Part shown: positions 1-9,418 of the stretch, piece by piece
How the letters are laid out: every line of letters begins with the position of its first letter
Position numbering within the stretch: position 1 is the first letter of the stretch
NCBI GenBank assembly: GCA_027035885.1
Contig: JALVTR010000171.1
Location: 1-64,000 of the forward strand
Direction of reading: 5' to 3'
DNA length: 64,000 nucleotides
DNA from: Desulfurellales bacterium
GTDB lineage: Bacteria > Campylobacterota_A > Desulfurellia > Desulfurellales > Hippeaceae
Translations under genes and position numbers: made by a program
The notes under the pieces: model-generated
Seen by the model: only the letters and a program-made list of their open reading frames with translations
Told to the model about the DNA's origin: nothing
Database searches by the model: none

Positions 1-138
1 ATTGGTAGTTATTATAATAGATCCCGTCTCATACTTCTTGTTTACTATCTGAAATAACAGATTGGATTGCTTCTCATTGAGTTTGAAATAGCCGAATTCT
101 AACTTGAACTCATTCGGAAATCTTCTCCTTGGTTCCAT
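1..138 (-). pseudogene. IstB-like (IS21-family helper ATPase) C-terminal fragment, truncated at window edge; first ~14 aa look like an IS3 OrfA start
   Basis: Minus-strand reading MEPRRRFPNEFKLEFGYFKLNEKQSNLLFQIVNKKYETGSIIITTN; 'LLFQIV..KYE.GSIIITTN' is IstB-like. Confidence 0.5.
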
Positions 139-289
139 GAAAACTACCTTCTGTAAGTTAGTTTATCATATGTACTAACTTTGTGTATGCAGGATTGTAG
201 CAAGACCAGTGCTTTAACCGAGTAATACATACAAACCCCCAACAATTTTATTTACCCTCTCTCTTTTAACAGATTTAAAAGATGAGGGT

Positions 290-352
290 ATGCTACCAAA
301 AGGGTGGGGAATTTATAAGCCCTTTTGGTGGGGAGTTTATTGTAGCTTTAAC
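290..352. repeat. ~60-bp direct repeat, copy 1
   Basis: aaaagggtggggaatttataagcccttttggtggggagtttattgtagctttaac; near-identical to 8272-8333. Confidence 0.85.
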
Positions 353-433
353 AGAAAACTAAGCCGTTTTTTGAATTTTAGATGATTTTCTTATTATTCG
401 TCAAAGTAAGAATCTTTGGCTATAGATATATTC

Positions 434-844
434 TTAGGTTTCAGTTTGTATTGTAAAAAAATAACAATATTGCCATATTTGGAGTCTTTTCCTTTTCTTG
501 ATTTCCATTTTGCTCAAACTGCCTGCAAAATAGGTGTCTGTTATATCTAAAACAAGGGCTGTTTTTTTGAGTTTTCCTGCGCTTAACTTTTTAAAGAGCC
601 TCTGTTCAATAACGCTAAAGTCCATCTCTTCCACTCTATCCAATGCTTAATACAGATGCTTGTCTATTAATTTATCAATGGACAGCAGCTCTTTTAATAA
701 GGTGTTTTCTATATGTTCAGGGAGTTTGTAGAGAGGTTTTCTTGCAATAACTGAATACCTTAAAAGTTTTCTTTGTAGTGGATAGAAAGTTGAGGAAAGT
801 TGGATAAAGAAACTCCGTGCGAAGTGCAGGATGGAGCTTGTCAA
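434..844 (-). pseudogene. IS1634/IS4-like transposase remnant with an in-frame stop
   Basis: Reads ...KELLSIDKLIDKHLY*ALDRVEEMDFSVIEQRLFKKL...LVLDITDTYFAGS in one frame through TAA at ~647. Confidence 0.6.
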
Positions 845-1044
845 ATCTTGAATGTAACGATAAATGATGTTGCATTATTTTTTATAGGGGTGTATAAATA
901 AGGCAACTGTGTGAAGCAAATGTACCCTGTATTTTTGTGGAAAGGGTATTAGTTTAGTGAGGATGAGGAAGTATAATAACTTGTGTTATGCGGAAAAAAC
1001 TTTGCAAACAAATTTGAGTTCACTCCCCCAACCCCCGAATTTCT

Positions 1045-1056
1045 GGGGGGGGGGGG
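1045..1056. repeat. 12-nt poly-G tract
   Basis: ttctGGGGGGGGGGGGtgaaaaccccc ~170 nt upstream of the GGDEF/EAL gene. Confidence 0.9.
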
Positions 1057-1223
1057 TGAAAACCCCCTTCTTATATTGTTCATTGTACTCAGAGAAGTGT
1101 TACGAACATTTTGATTGCCTTTTCCTAAAATCCTACGTTAAGCATACTTTAAGAACGCTGCCGTTTATTATTGTTTTTACAGTTTTTTCCATAAGGGTTA
1201 AAATCGGTTATACGGGGGTTTAA

Positions 1224-4200
1224 GTGAAAGATTTACAAATGCTCGATATATTGGCTAATTTTTCTTTGGTGGGTGTTTATATATACCAACAGAGTGATGG
1301 TAGGATAGTCTTCGTAAATGACTATCTTGCAGACATGCTTGGATATAAAAAGAGTGAGCTGTTGGATAAAAGTTTGTTCGATATTTACTCTCACAGCAAA
1401 GATGAACTTCAAGTATACATCGACAGGCGACTGAAAAAGGGGTCTTCTTCATCCGAACATCTCAGTTTTACTCTTTTATCTAAAACCGGTGAAGCGATCT
1501 ATGTAGAAGAATTTGTCTATAGCATTAACTATAAGGGTAAGCCCTCAGGATTTGTAATTTTAGTTGATAAAACAAGAGAGAAATCTTTTGAGAAGCTCTT
1601 TCATGCATTAACTCAAATCAATCAACTTATAGTTAGAACAGAAAACGAGGAAGAGCTGCTAATCCGAATATGCGATTTGCTTGTTGAAGATGTTGGCTAT
1701 TATGCGGCGACCGTGGGCTCAGTAGATGAAGCTACAAAACTGTATAAAGTAAGATATGTGGAATCAAAGTCTGAAGAGGTAGAGAAAGCCATCAAAAAAC
1801 TTGTTATAGGTGTTGACTTGAGCAAGTCTTACGGAAGGAGCAGCGTATCGAAGGCTTACAACACGGGCAAGGTAAGCTCTATATCCGACATAACAAAAGA
1901 AATGAATATGAGCTATTGGGCAAAAGAGCAAAAACGTTTCGGAATACACTCCGCTTGTTCCATACCGATATTTAAAAACAACACTATCAGGTATATCTTG
2001 TTAATCCACGACAATGTAAAGGGCTCATTCAATCGTGAATTTCTTCATTTGCTTGAGGAGATTAAAGCTAATATTTCTTTCGCTTTAAATAAGATAGAAA
2101 AAGATAAAAGGTTAATTGAACAGGAAAAACAGCTGAAGATACAATCAAGGATATATAATACACTTTATCACTTAAATAGAGTTGCAATGGAATCAGAAGA
2201 TGAGAACGAATTCTTAAATAAACTTCCCGATGTTTTTACTGAATACTTGGAGGTAGAAGTTGCTTTTGTTGGCCAAATTAGAGACAATTTTTTTGCTATT
2301 CCCTACAAATCTATAAAAGATAGTTCAATAAAGGAATTTTTAAATGTTGTAAAAGAATTTTTAAACAAACCCCCGCAATCATTAGATAGGGATAAAATAC
2401 CGTTTATAAAGGCGTATAAACGCAAAAAAATTTATATAGTTAACGACTTATTAGAAGAAGGCTCTTCTGTCTTTAAGCCTTATCATAAGCTTTACAATGT
2501 CAACTCCTGCTGCGCATTACCTGTGATAAAGAAAAGTAAAGCCGTTTACAGTTTAGCTTTGCTCTCCAAGCGTAAAAACCTTTTTAAAAATCTATCAATT
2601 TACAGATTTTTGGACGCTATTTCCAAAGAGATTGAATTTATTTTAAACAAGTTCGAACAGGACGAATTTATGCAGATGGTATTGTCCGCCATAAACTTAG
2701 GTTTCGATTTTATCGTTATAACGGACGAAAGCTTTAAAATTGTGTATGTAAATGACAATACGGCGCGGTTTTCTGGCTATTCAAAGGACGAACTCATAGG
2801 AAAACACCACTCCATCTTCTCCTCAAAAAAACACACGAAAGAATTTACAAAAAACTTTTATGATACACTTCTATCCGGCAGGACTTATACGGGCATTATA
2901 ACATACAAAACAAAGGATTCAAGGTTAGCAAAAACTCTTATGAACATAACGCCATACAAATCAAAAAATAAAAAAACTTATTATATAGCAACAGGAAGGG
3001 ATATATCTGGAAGTGTAGAAATCCAAAAGACCATAGAGGAAAGTTTGAGTAAAGATTTTCTCACAGGTTTAGAGACCCGAGCAGCTTTTGTTGTCGATTT
3101 GGAAAGATTCATAAAAAGGGGAAAGTATGAGAAACTGCTTGGTGCCGTCGTTGTTTTAAATCCTGTCAGATTTTCAGCAATAAATCACGCTTACGGTTTT
3201 GAAATCGGAAACAATTTGCTTACTCAAATAGCAAAAAGACTTAAAACCTATTTCAGAGAGTACGATGTTATAGCAAAGCTTGAATCCGATAAATTCGGTA
3301 TTATCATAAAGGATTTAAAGAGTGAAGAGGATATATATACCATACTTTATAGATTAATCGACTATCTCTCAAAACCTTATACCGTAGACGACAAAATAAT
3401 CTCACTTTCATTTAATGCTGGCATAAGCATATATCCCAAAGATGCAAGAGAGCCCAAAACACTGGTGGACAAGGCTGAAATCGCCTTATTGGATGCTAAA
3501 CAAAAGGAAGAAAGCTTGGGTTTTTACAAAGAAGACCTAAAAGAAAAAGCTCAAAAAAGGATGAACTTAAGAAACTCTATGACAAAGGCTCTAAAAAGAA
3601 GAGAGTTTGTTCTATACTATCAACCGTACTTTAACGCAAAGACACACAGAATAGAAGGAGCAGAGGCTCTATTGAGGTGGAAAAAGAATGGGAAAATCAT
3701 TCCTCCGATGGAATTCATACCGTATTTAGAAGAAACCGGAATGATAAGTACGGTTGAGAATTGGATTATTAAAGAGGTGTCAAAAAAACAGAAGCAGTGG
3801 ATGGGAAAACAAATTCAACCCGTGCCCATTTCAATCAACATATCTCCTATAAGCTTTTCAAGAAAAGATTTTGCAGAAAACTTTTTATCGAATGTCAAGG
3901 CTACAGGTGCTGATTCTAAACTAATAAACATAGAGATCATAGAAAGATTGTTTATAGAAAACATAGAGAACTCAAAATATATACTCAACGTAATAAAACA
4001 GCACGGATTTCGATTTGCCATTGATGATTTCGGAACGGGCTATTCCTCTCTTTCATATCTAACGTCACTTCCAATAGATTACATAAAAATAGACATATCC
4101 TTTGTGAGAAAAATGATGGAAGATAGCAACACAAAAGCCATTGTAAAAACAATAATATCCCTTTCGAAGGATATCAATATGAAAACCATAGCAGAGGGTG

Positions 4201-4325
4201 TTGAAACGAAAGAACAGTTGGAGTTATTAAAAACTTTGGGCTGCGATTATATTCAGGGATATCTATTTTCAAAGCCTTTGCCTGAAGATGAGTTTGAGAA
4301 AATGCTCATTGGAGTACATGTTTAG
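1224..4325 (+). CDS. PAS-GAF-GAF-PAS-GGDEF(degenerate)-EAL signalling protein
   Basis: 1033 aa; EAL motif 'AEALLRW', 'DDFGTGYSSLSYL'; GGDEF signature replaced by 'ESDKF'; N-terminal PAS-like; GTG start. Confidence 0.9.
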   Translation: MKDLQMLDILANFSLVGVYIYQQSDGRIVFVNDYLADMLGYKKSELLDKSLFDIYSHSKDELQVYIDRRLKKGSSSSEHLSFTLLSKTGEAIYVEEFVYSINYKGKPSGFVILVDKTREKSFEKLFHALTQINQLIVRTENEEELLIRICDLLVEDVGYYAATVGSVDEATKLYKVRYVESKSEEVEKAIKKLVIGVDLSKSYGRSSVSKAYNTGKVSSISDITKEMNMSYWAKEQKRFGIHSACSIPIFKNNTIRYILLIHDNVKGSFNREFLHLLEEIKANISFALNKIEKDKRLIEQEKQLKIQSRIYNTLYHLNRVAMESEDENEFLNKLPDVFTEYLEVEVAFVGQIRDNFFAIPYKSIKDSSIKEFLNVVKEFLNKPPQSLDRDKIPFIKAYKRKKIYIVNDLLEEGSSVFKPYHKLYNVNSCCALPVIKKSKAVYSLALLSKRKNLFKNLSIYRFLDAISKEIEFILNKFEQDEFMQMVLSAINLGFDFIVITDESFKIVYVNDNTARFSGYSKDELIGKHHSIFSSKKHTKEFTKNFYDTLLSGRTYTGIITYKTKDSRLAKTLMNITPYKSKNKKTYYIATGRDISGSVEIQKTIEESLSKDFLTGLETRAAFVVDLERFIKRGKYEKLLGAVVVLNPVRFSAINHAYGFEIGNNLLTQIAKRLKTYFREYDVIAKLESDKFGIIIKDLKSEEDIYTILYRLIDYLSKPYTVDDKIISLSFNAGISIYPKDAREPKTLVDKAEIALLDAKQKEESLGFYKEDLKEKAQKRMNLRNSMTKALKRREFVLYYQPYFNAKTHRIEGAEALLRWKKNGKIIPPMEFIPYLEETGMISTVENWIIKEVSKKQKQWMGKQIQPVPISINISPISFSRKDFAENFLSNVKATGADSKLINIEIIERLFIENIENSKYILNVIKQHGFRFAIDDFGTGYSSLSYLTSLPIDYIKIDISFVRKMMEDSNTKAIVKTIISLSKDINMKTIAEGVETKEQLELLKTLGCDYIQGYLFSKPLPEDEFEKMLIGVHV

Positions 4326-4417
4326 TTGAGAATAGGCTCTGCGTGTAAGTTGTTGACAAACGGCTTTAATAAGCTTAGCTTTCATTAATTGTTATTAAAC
4401 AAAGAAGGGGGTAGATT

Positions 4418-6082
4418 ATGTTGTACAGGTTGTTTGTTTTCACGACTGTTACATTCATTCTTTATGTTTCCTTAGGCATAGTTTCTTACATGTTTTTTAG
4501 AAACACTTTTGATAGTTACTTTATATTACTATTCATTTCTGCTTCCCTTGGTTTTGCCGCAGTGAACTTTGCTTATTATTATGGCAAGCTAATGGTGGGC
4601 ATAGGAAGAATGAATGAGGAATTTAAAGAAATTCTATCGGACGAAAGGATAGACTTAACAAGGGACATAGACACATCGGTTGTACCGTCCATACAGATGT
4701 TCATAAGGAAGTTTAGGGAACTAACAAACACTATAATAGGTAATCTCATTACAGCCGCAGGTAAAGCCAGCATATTTAGTGCCAAATTTAACTTTGAACT
4801 CAAGAAAACGATTAAAGCTATAAACGAAAATATGGAACAGTTTGATGCCATAAATTCAACAATGCAAGATGCGTCAAGAGCTATAACAGACATATCGAAG
4901 AATGTAGAGGAATTTAGCGAATTCATGAGTGAAGTTGAACGGGCAGCCAAAGAGGTTTTATCCATTTCTGAAAATGTAGAAAAGGATATGGAAGCCAACG
5001 TCGAAATGATGGAAAGAGGCAAGAAGACAATTAACGAACTTGGTGATAACCTGAAAAATATCTCAAATATAGTTAACGTCATAAACGATATAGCAGACCA
5101 GACTAATCTATTGGCTTTAAACGCTGCAATAGAAGCCGCCCGTGCTGGCGAAGCAGGCCGTGGCTTTGCCGTTGTCGCAGATGAGGTGAGAAAATTAGCG
5201 GAGAAAACGCAATCAAACGCTCAGGAAATATACGAAATGATAAACACGGTTAGTGAGAATGCAGAAAAACTTATTGGGCAAAATTTGCAGGTGGCACAAA
5301 AGATAAAGGAAAGCGGTGATGAAACAGCAAAGATAAAAAGCACCTTTGAAAGTGTGGTAGGCGAGATAGAGAGGGCGTCCCAAATGCTTTCAAATATAAC
5401 AGCTTCGGTAGAAGAACAATCGGCATCAATTGAGGAAGTGACGCAAACGGTTACGACGGTAACGGAATCCACCCGTGAGGTAGTGAATGGTTTAAATGAA
5501 GTTGCAAATCAGAGTGTTGATTTAACGGAAGTGTCAAGCCAAGCATTCAGAATGCTTCAGAAATTAAAATTAAATCATCCTTTTGAGGAAACATATAAGC
5601 TATTAAGGGAGGGGAAAAAAGAAATAGAAGATATCATTAATGAGTCAATTAAAAAAGGCACTATATCATCATCAGATATTTGGGATAGAAATTATAAGCC
5701 GATTCCAAATACAAATCCACAGAAATACGAAGCAAGGTTTGCGGACTTTTTTAAGAAATATATTAAACCCATTGAGGATAAATATATGGCTAAAGATAGC
5801 AAGCTCAAATATTTTGTGATTACCGATGATAGGGGTTACGTACCGGCACACAACTCAATCTACGATGAACCAGAAACAGGCGATTATGAAAGAGATTTGG
5901 TGCATAGTAGATCTAAGAGAATTTATGATGACCCGATAAGTCGTGCTTGTATCAATAATACGGAACCTCTTCTAATTCAAACCTATTTGAGAGATACAGG
6001 TAATGCAATGATAGATATGTCCGCACCTATCTATGTAGATGGTAGGCATTGGGGGACGTTAAGGACGGGGTTTGGCGTTTAG
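4418..6082 (+). CDS. methyl-accepting chemotaxis protein with C-terminal sensor-like region
   Basis: MCP hairpin '[40 protein letters not shown]'; C-terminal '[17 protein letters not shown]'. Confidence 0.93.
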   Translation: MLYRLFVFTTVTFILYVSLGIVSYMFFRNTFDSYFILLFISASLGFAAVNFAYYYGKLMVGIGRMNEEFKEILSDERIDLTRDIDTSVVPSIQMFIRKFRELTNTIIGNLITAAGKASIFSAKFNFELKKTIKAINENMEQFDAINSTMQDASRAITDISKNVEEFSEFMSEVERAAKEVLSISENVEKDMEANVEMMERGKKTINELGDNLKNISNIVNVINDIADQTNLLALNAAIEAARAGEAGRGFAVVADEVRKLAEKTQSNAQEIYEMINTVSENAEKLIGQNLQVAQKIKESGDETAKIKSTFESVVGEIERASQMLSNITASVEEQSASIEEVTQTVTTVTESTREVVNGLNEVANQSVDLTEVSSQAFRMLQKLKLNHPFEETYKLLREGKKEIEDIINESIKKGTISSSDIWDRNYKPIPNTNPQKYEARFADFFKKYIKPIEDKYMAKDSKLKYFVITDDRGYVPAHNSIYDEPETGDYERDLVHSRSKRIYDDPISRACINNTEPLLIQTYLRDTGNAMIDMSAPIYVDGRHWGTLRTGFGV

Positions 6083-6768
6083 CCACCCGTCAGTTTTTCC
6101 GCTTGCTAAGCTGATAGAGCCCATAAACATGTGGATTCGACAGCTCAGTTCTTAGTTTCAATTGTTTTATTCCCTTGTAATTAAAGCTACTTAATTGTCT
6201 TTAGCTCAAACTCTAAAATTTGAAATATGCACGTTCCTTTCAGAAAAAGAAATAGTGCAAAGGACTTTTTAAAAATCCTGTTTCTGTAATGATAGAACTT
6301 GATAATGACATTATCAAGTTCTTGTATACCTTTATAAAAAACAACATTTTTCGCTGTATAAGAAATAGGTCTAATTTCGTTGAAAAAGGTCACTTTTAAT
6401 AGGTTTTTTGACAATCAAAAAAAGCATATCAATTCCAGTTTCTTCCCTTATCTATACCATTTCCCATGAAAAATCAAGAAAAATGCATTAAGAAAACCCG
6501 CACAATAAATTTCTTTGGTTAATAGTCTGTGAAATATGAAAAATAAAGCCCATTTGTCCTGTTTTTATTGTTTTCTACGTTGGTGATTGATGGAGGTGTA
6601 AAAAGTGAGATTAAGAGCTTATTTAGAAATTTCTATACAATTTTTCTTTGTTGTTTTTAAAATTTACTAATTTTAAGGTTTTCCCATTATCTTTTAACTT
6701 TTCATGGTCATTTTTTATGTTTAAATCTTATGAAATAATAAATTATTGGAAAAAAGGAGGTTGTTGCT

Positions 6769-7335
6769 ATGAACGGTACTACTGGATTAATAGTTTTAGC
6801 GGTAATTTTTGGAATACTATTATTTATAATTTTCCTGTATAATAGTTTAATCTATAAAAAAAACCAGATAGATAACATTACTGGTTCCATCGACACCTTA
6901 CTTAAGAAAAGGTTTGACTTAATTCCTAACCTCGTTGAAGCCGTAAAGCAATATATGAATTACGAAAACAAGCTCATCAAGGATGTGGTTGAGTTGAGAT
7001 CGAAAGCTTCTGCTGTTTCAAATTTAAAGAGCAAATTGGAATTGGAGGACGAACTTAAAGAAAAACTGGATATTCTGTTTGTAAATTTTGAGAATTATCC
7101 GGATTTAAAGACAAGCAACAATTTATTGCAGCTGCAACTAGAATTGAGCGATATAGAGTCACAAATCAGTGCGGCAAGGAGAACCTATAGCCAGGTTGTT
7201 ACAGAGTTCAATAATACGTTAGAGATGTTTCCCACTAACATAGTTGCTTCTTTCTTGGGTTATAAACGACGAGAAGTTTTTTTTATACCTGAAGGAGAAA
7301 GGAAAAACATTGATTTAAGGAATTTGTTTAAGTAG
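6769..7335 (+). CDS. LemA family protein
   Basis: N-terminal TM, then 'YNSLIYKKNQID...KKRFDLIPNLVEAVKQYMNYE'; RBS aaaggagg. Confidence 0.9.
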   Translation: MNGTTGLIVLAVIFGILLFIIFLYNSLIYKKNQIDNITGSIDTLLKKRFDLIPNLVEAVKQYMNYENKLIKDVVELRSKASAVSNLKSKLELEDELKEKLDILFVNFENYPDLKTSNNLLQLQLELSDIESQISAARRTYSQVVTEFNNTLEMFPTNIVASFLGYKRREVFFIPEGERKNIDLRNLFK

Positions 7336-7347
7336 CGAGGCGAAAAA

Positions 7348-8247
7348 ATGAAACAAGAAAAAGATAGGTTTGAGGAGCTAAAAAAAGATAGTTCAAATAC
7401 GATAATGCTAATAGCATTTATTTTCTTTGGTGCTGTCATCTTTACTTTTGTTACTTTAATGAGTAAAAACACGGACCATATGTTTTTTGTCTTCTTTATA
7501 TGGATTGCAGCTATAATTTTAGTTGGTTTTATAGTTAACGATTACCAATATAAGTTTAAAGAAACTATTATAAAACCATTTGTCGAGTCTAAGGGCCTAA
7601 GGTATTTGCCAAGAAATATGATAGATGAAGTATACATTAAGAAAAGCAAGCTTATAAGGGGTTACGATTCTATTGGTGGTCGTGATCTTATACAAGGAAA
7701 AGGCTTCTCATTTAGTCAAGTCAGGGTAGTAGAGTATGAAGAGGATGATGAAGACCATACAAAGATTACAGTGATTTTTGATGGTGTATTTTACAGGTGT
7801 GAATTACCTAAAAATATAAATATAAAGGGCACCTATTTTGTTCATAAGGCTTTGATTAATTTGGATGGCTTATTACCGCCAATTTTTAGCCGCACGAGGG
7901 TAAGATTAGAGCATCGTGAATTTGAACATTTATTCAACGTTTATGGAGATGGCCAAATTGAGGGTCGATATATTTTTGATCATACTTTTATGGAAAAGTT
8001 ATTAAGCATTTACGATAAATACAAATTTGATGGAATTTCCATTGTTAATGGTTGTTTGTATATTGTTTTTCCGAATGTTGATCTCATTAAAGTTCATTTG
8101 AGTTTTTCAGGTTTAGACAGTGAAAGAATCGAATTAATAAAAAACAAAATATTTTTCTTTGCCTCTTTAAGGGAGCACTTGTTCTACAAGTACTTGAAAT
8201 TTGAAGATACTGTAGTAAAAGGAAGCTCATTTAACTCAGCTCAATAG
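7348..8247 (+). CDS. DUF3137-like membrane protein, paired with LemA
   Basis: Two TM segments then soluble domain; adjacent to lemA. Confidence 0.7.
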   Translation: MKQEKDRFEELKKDSSNTIMLIAFIFFGAVIFTFVTLMSKNTDHMFFVFFIWIAAIILVGFIVNDYQYKFKETIIKPFVESKGLRYLPRNMIDEVYIKKSKLIRGYDSIGGRDLIQGKGFSFSQVRVVEYEEDDEDHTKITVIFDGVFYRCELPKNINIKGTYFVHKALINLDGLLPPIFSRTRVRLEHREFEHLFNVYGDGQIEGRYIFDHTFMEKLLSIYDKYKFDGISIVNGCLYIVFPNVDLIKVHLSFSGLDSERIELIKNKIFFFASLREHLFYKYLKFEDTVVKGSSFNSAQ

Positions 8248-8271
8248 CTCTCTTTTAAAAAAAGAATATGT

Positions 8272-8333
8272 TATCAAAAGGGTGGGGAATTTATAAGCCC
8301 TTTTGTGGTGGGGAGTTTATTGTAGCTTTAACA
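8272..8333. repeat. ~60-bp direct repeat, copy 2
   Basis: aaaagggtggggaatttataagcccttttgtggtggggagtttattgtagctttaac; matches 290-352. Confidence 0.85.
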
Positions 8334-8502
8334 TTAAAAAGAGTGGGCGTAATGGATAGAACCCCCCCTTCCGCACCCAAATCCCCATTTAAACCAAACC
8401 CAAATGCACAGCAAACGCACAGAGAGAAAATAGTGAAAAGGGTTGTAAAACAAATGGAACAGAAAGTGCTTAGATTTACCCCTAAAAAGAGGGGGTATTT
8501 AA

Positions 8503-8763
8503 ATGACACAACAAAAAGCAGTTATCAAGAACATGGACCATTTAGGACTGATAGCCGGTATGATAGATGAACTAAAGATTAAAGAAACTATAGATGATGC
8601 AATACAATCATCAAGTAAATCAAAGAACCTAAGCTATGGTGAAGCAACAAAGGCAATGATTCTTAACGGTCTTGGTTATGTTAACAAACAGCTCTACCTA
8701 ACACCTAAAATCTTGACTTATCTGGACACTTGTGTAAAACATAGAAAAGAGAAAGGATTTTAA
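8503..8763 (+). pseudogene. IS1634-like transposase N-terminal fragment
   Basis: 86 aa 'MDHLGLIAGMIDELKIKETIDDAI...LSYGEATKAMILNGLGYVNKQLYLTPKIL', then truncated. Confidence 0.65.
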
Positions 8764-9001
8764 AAAAAGGTGTTCACTTATTTTTAGGAAAAGGTATCCA
8801 AAGAGGGTGAAATACGCAATTTCAAACAATAGTAAAGCTCAAATATGTTATAAAATTAACAAAGTTTTGCTTCGATAAAGATGTAGCTTTCTTATTATGA
8901 GGTTTATGTTGCTTGGCGTTTCCTATTTGTCTGTAATATGTTCACAACAAAACTTGATAAAATGTAAATAGGAAACTGTAAATTTAGGAGGTTAAATAAC
9001 T

Positions 9002-9418
9002 ATGGTGAAACTAATAAAAGTAGTGAATAGAGATCAATGTATAGGATGTTTAAGCTGCGTATTTGCTTGCGCGCGCACCTGGGAGCATGTAGTATCTCCT
9101 GATATGGCATGTCTCACAGTAAGAAGATATCCCGGGACGGAGGGTGCATTTTCTATTAGGGTTTGTTATGGCTGCACGGATCCGGATTGTGCTCATGCAT
9201 GTCCCACGAGGGCTTTGACCCCAAGGGACGGCGGCGGCGTAATATTTGACTCTGCAAAGTGTATTCATTGTGAAGATGCGCCTTGTGTAGAGGCTTGCAT
9301 TTCAAAATCTCTTCCTTGGAATGAAAAAGAAAAAGAGCCTTTTGTCTGTACGCACTGCGGCATTTGTGCCAACTTTTGCCCAAATGATGTATTGGTTTTA
9401 GTGGAGGCAGGTGTATGA
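9002..9418 (+). CDS. four-cluster ferredoxin-like protein
   Basis: Four Cys quartets (CIGCLSCVFAC, CYGCTDPDCAHAC, CIHCEDAPCVEAC, CTHCGICANFC); 4-nt overlap with downstream AOR gene. Confidence 0.9.
   Translation: MVKLIKVVNRDQCIGCLSCVFACARTWEHVVSPDMACLTVRRYPGTEGAFSIRVCYGCTDPDCAHACPTRALTPRDGGGVIFDSAKCIHCEDAPCVEACISKSLPWNEKEKEPFVCTHCGICANFCPNDVLVLVEAGV

Noticed and set aside
957-1223. 88-aa ORF spanning the poly-G tract
   Set aside because: No family resemblance; low-complexity codons; likely non-coding, though its frame depends on G-tract length.
6187-6414. 75-aa minus ORF after the MCP gene
   Set aside because: No recognisable motif; AT-rich intergenic sequence.
8350-8500. Regulatory C-tract (acccccccttccgcaccc) before the transposase fragment
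   Set aside because: Short and within IS debris; nothing to support function.
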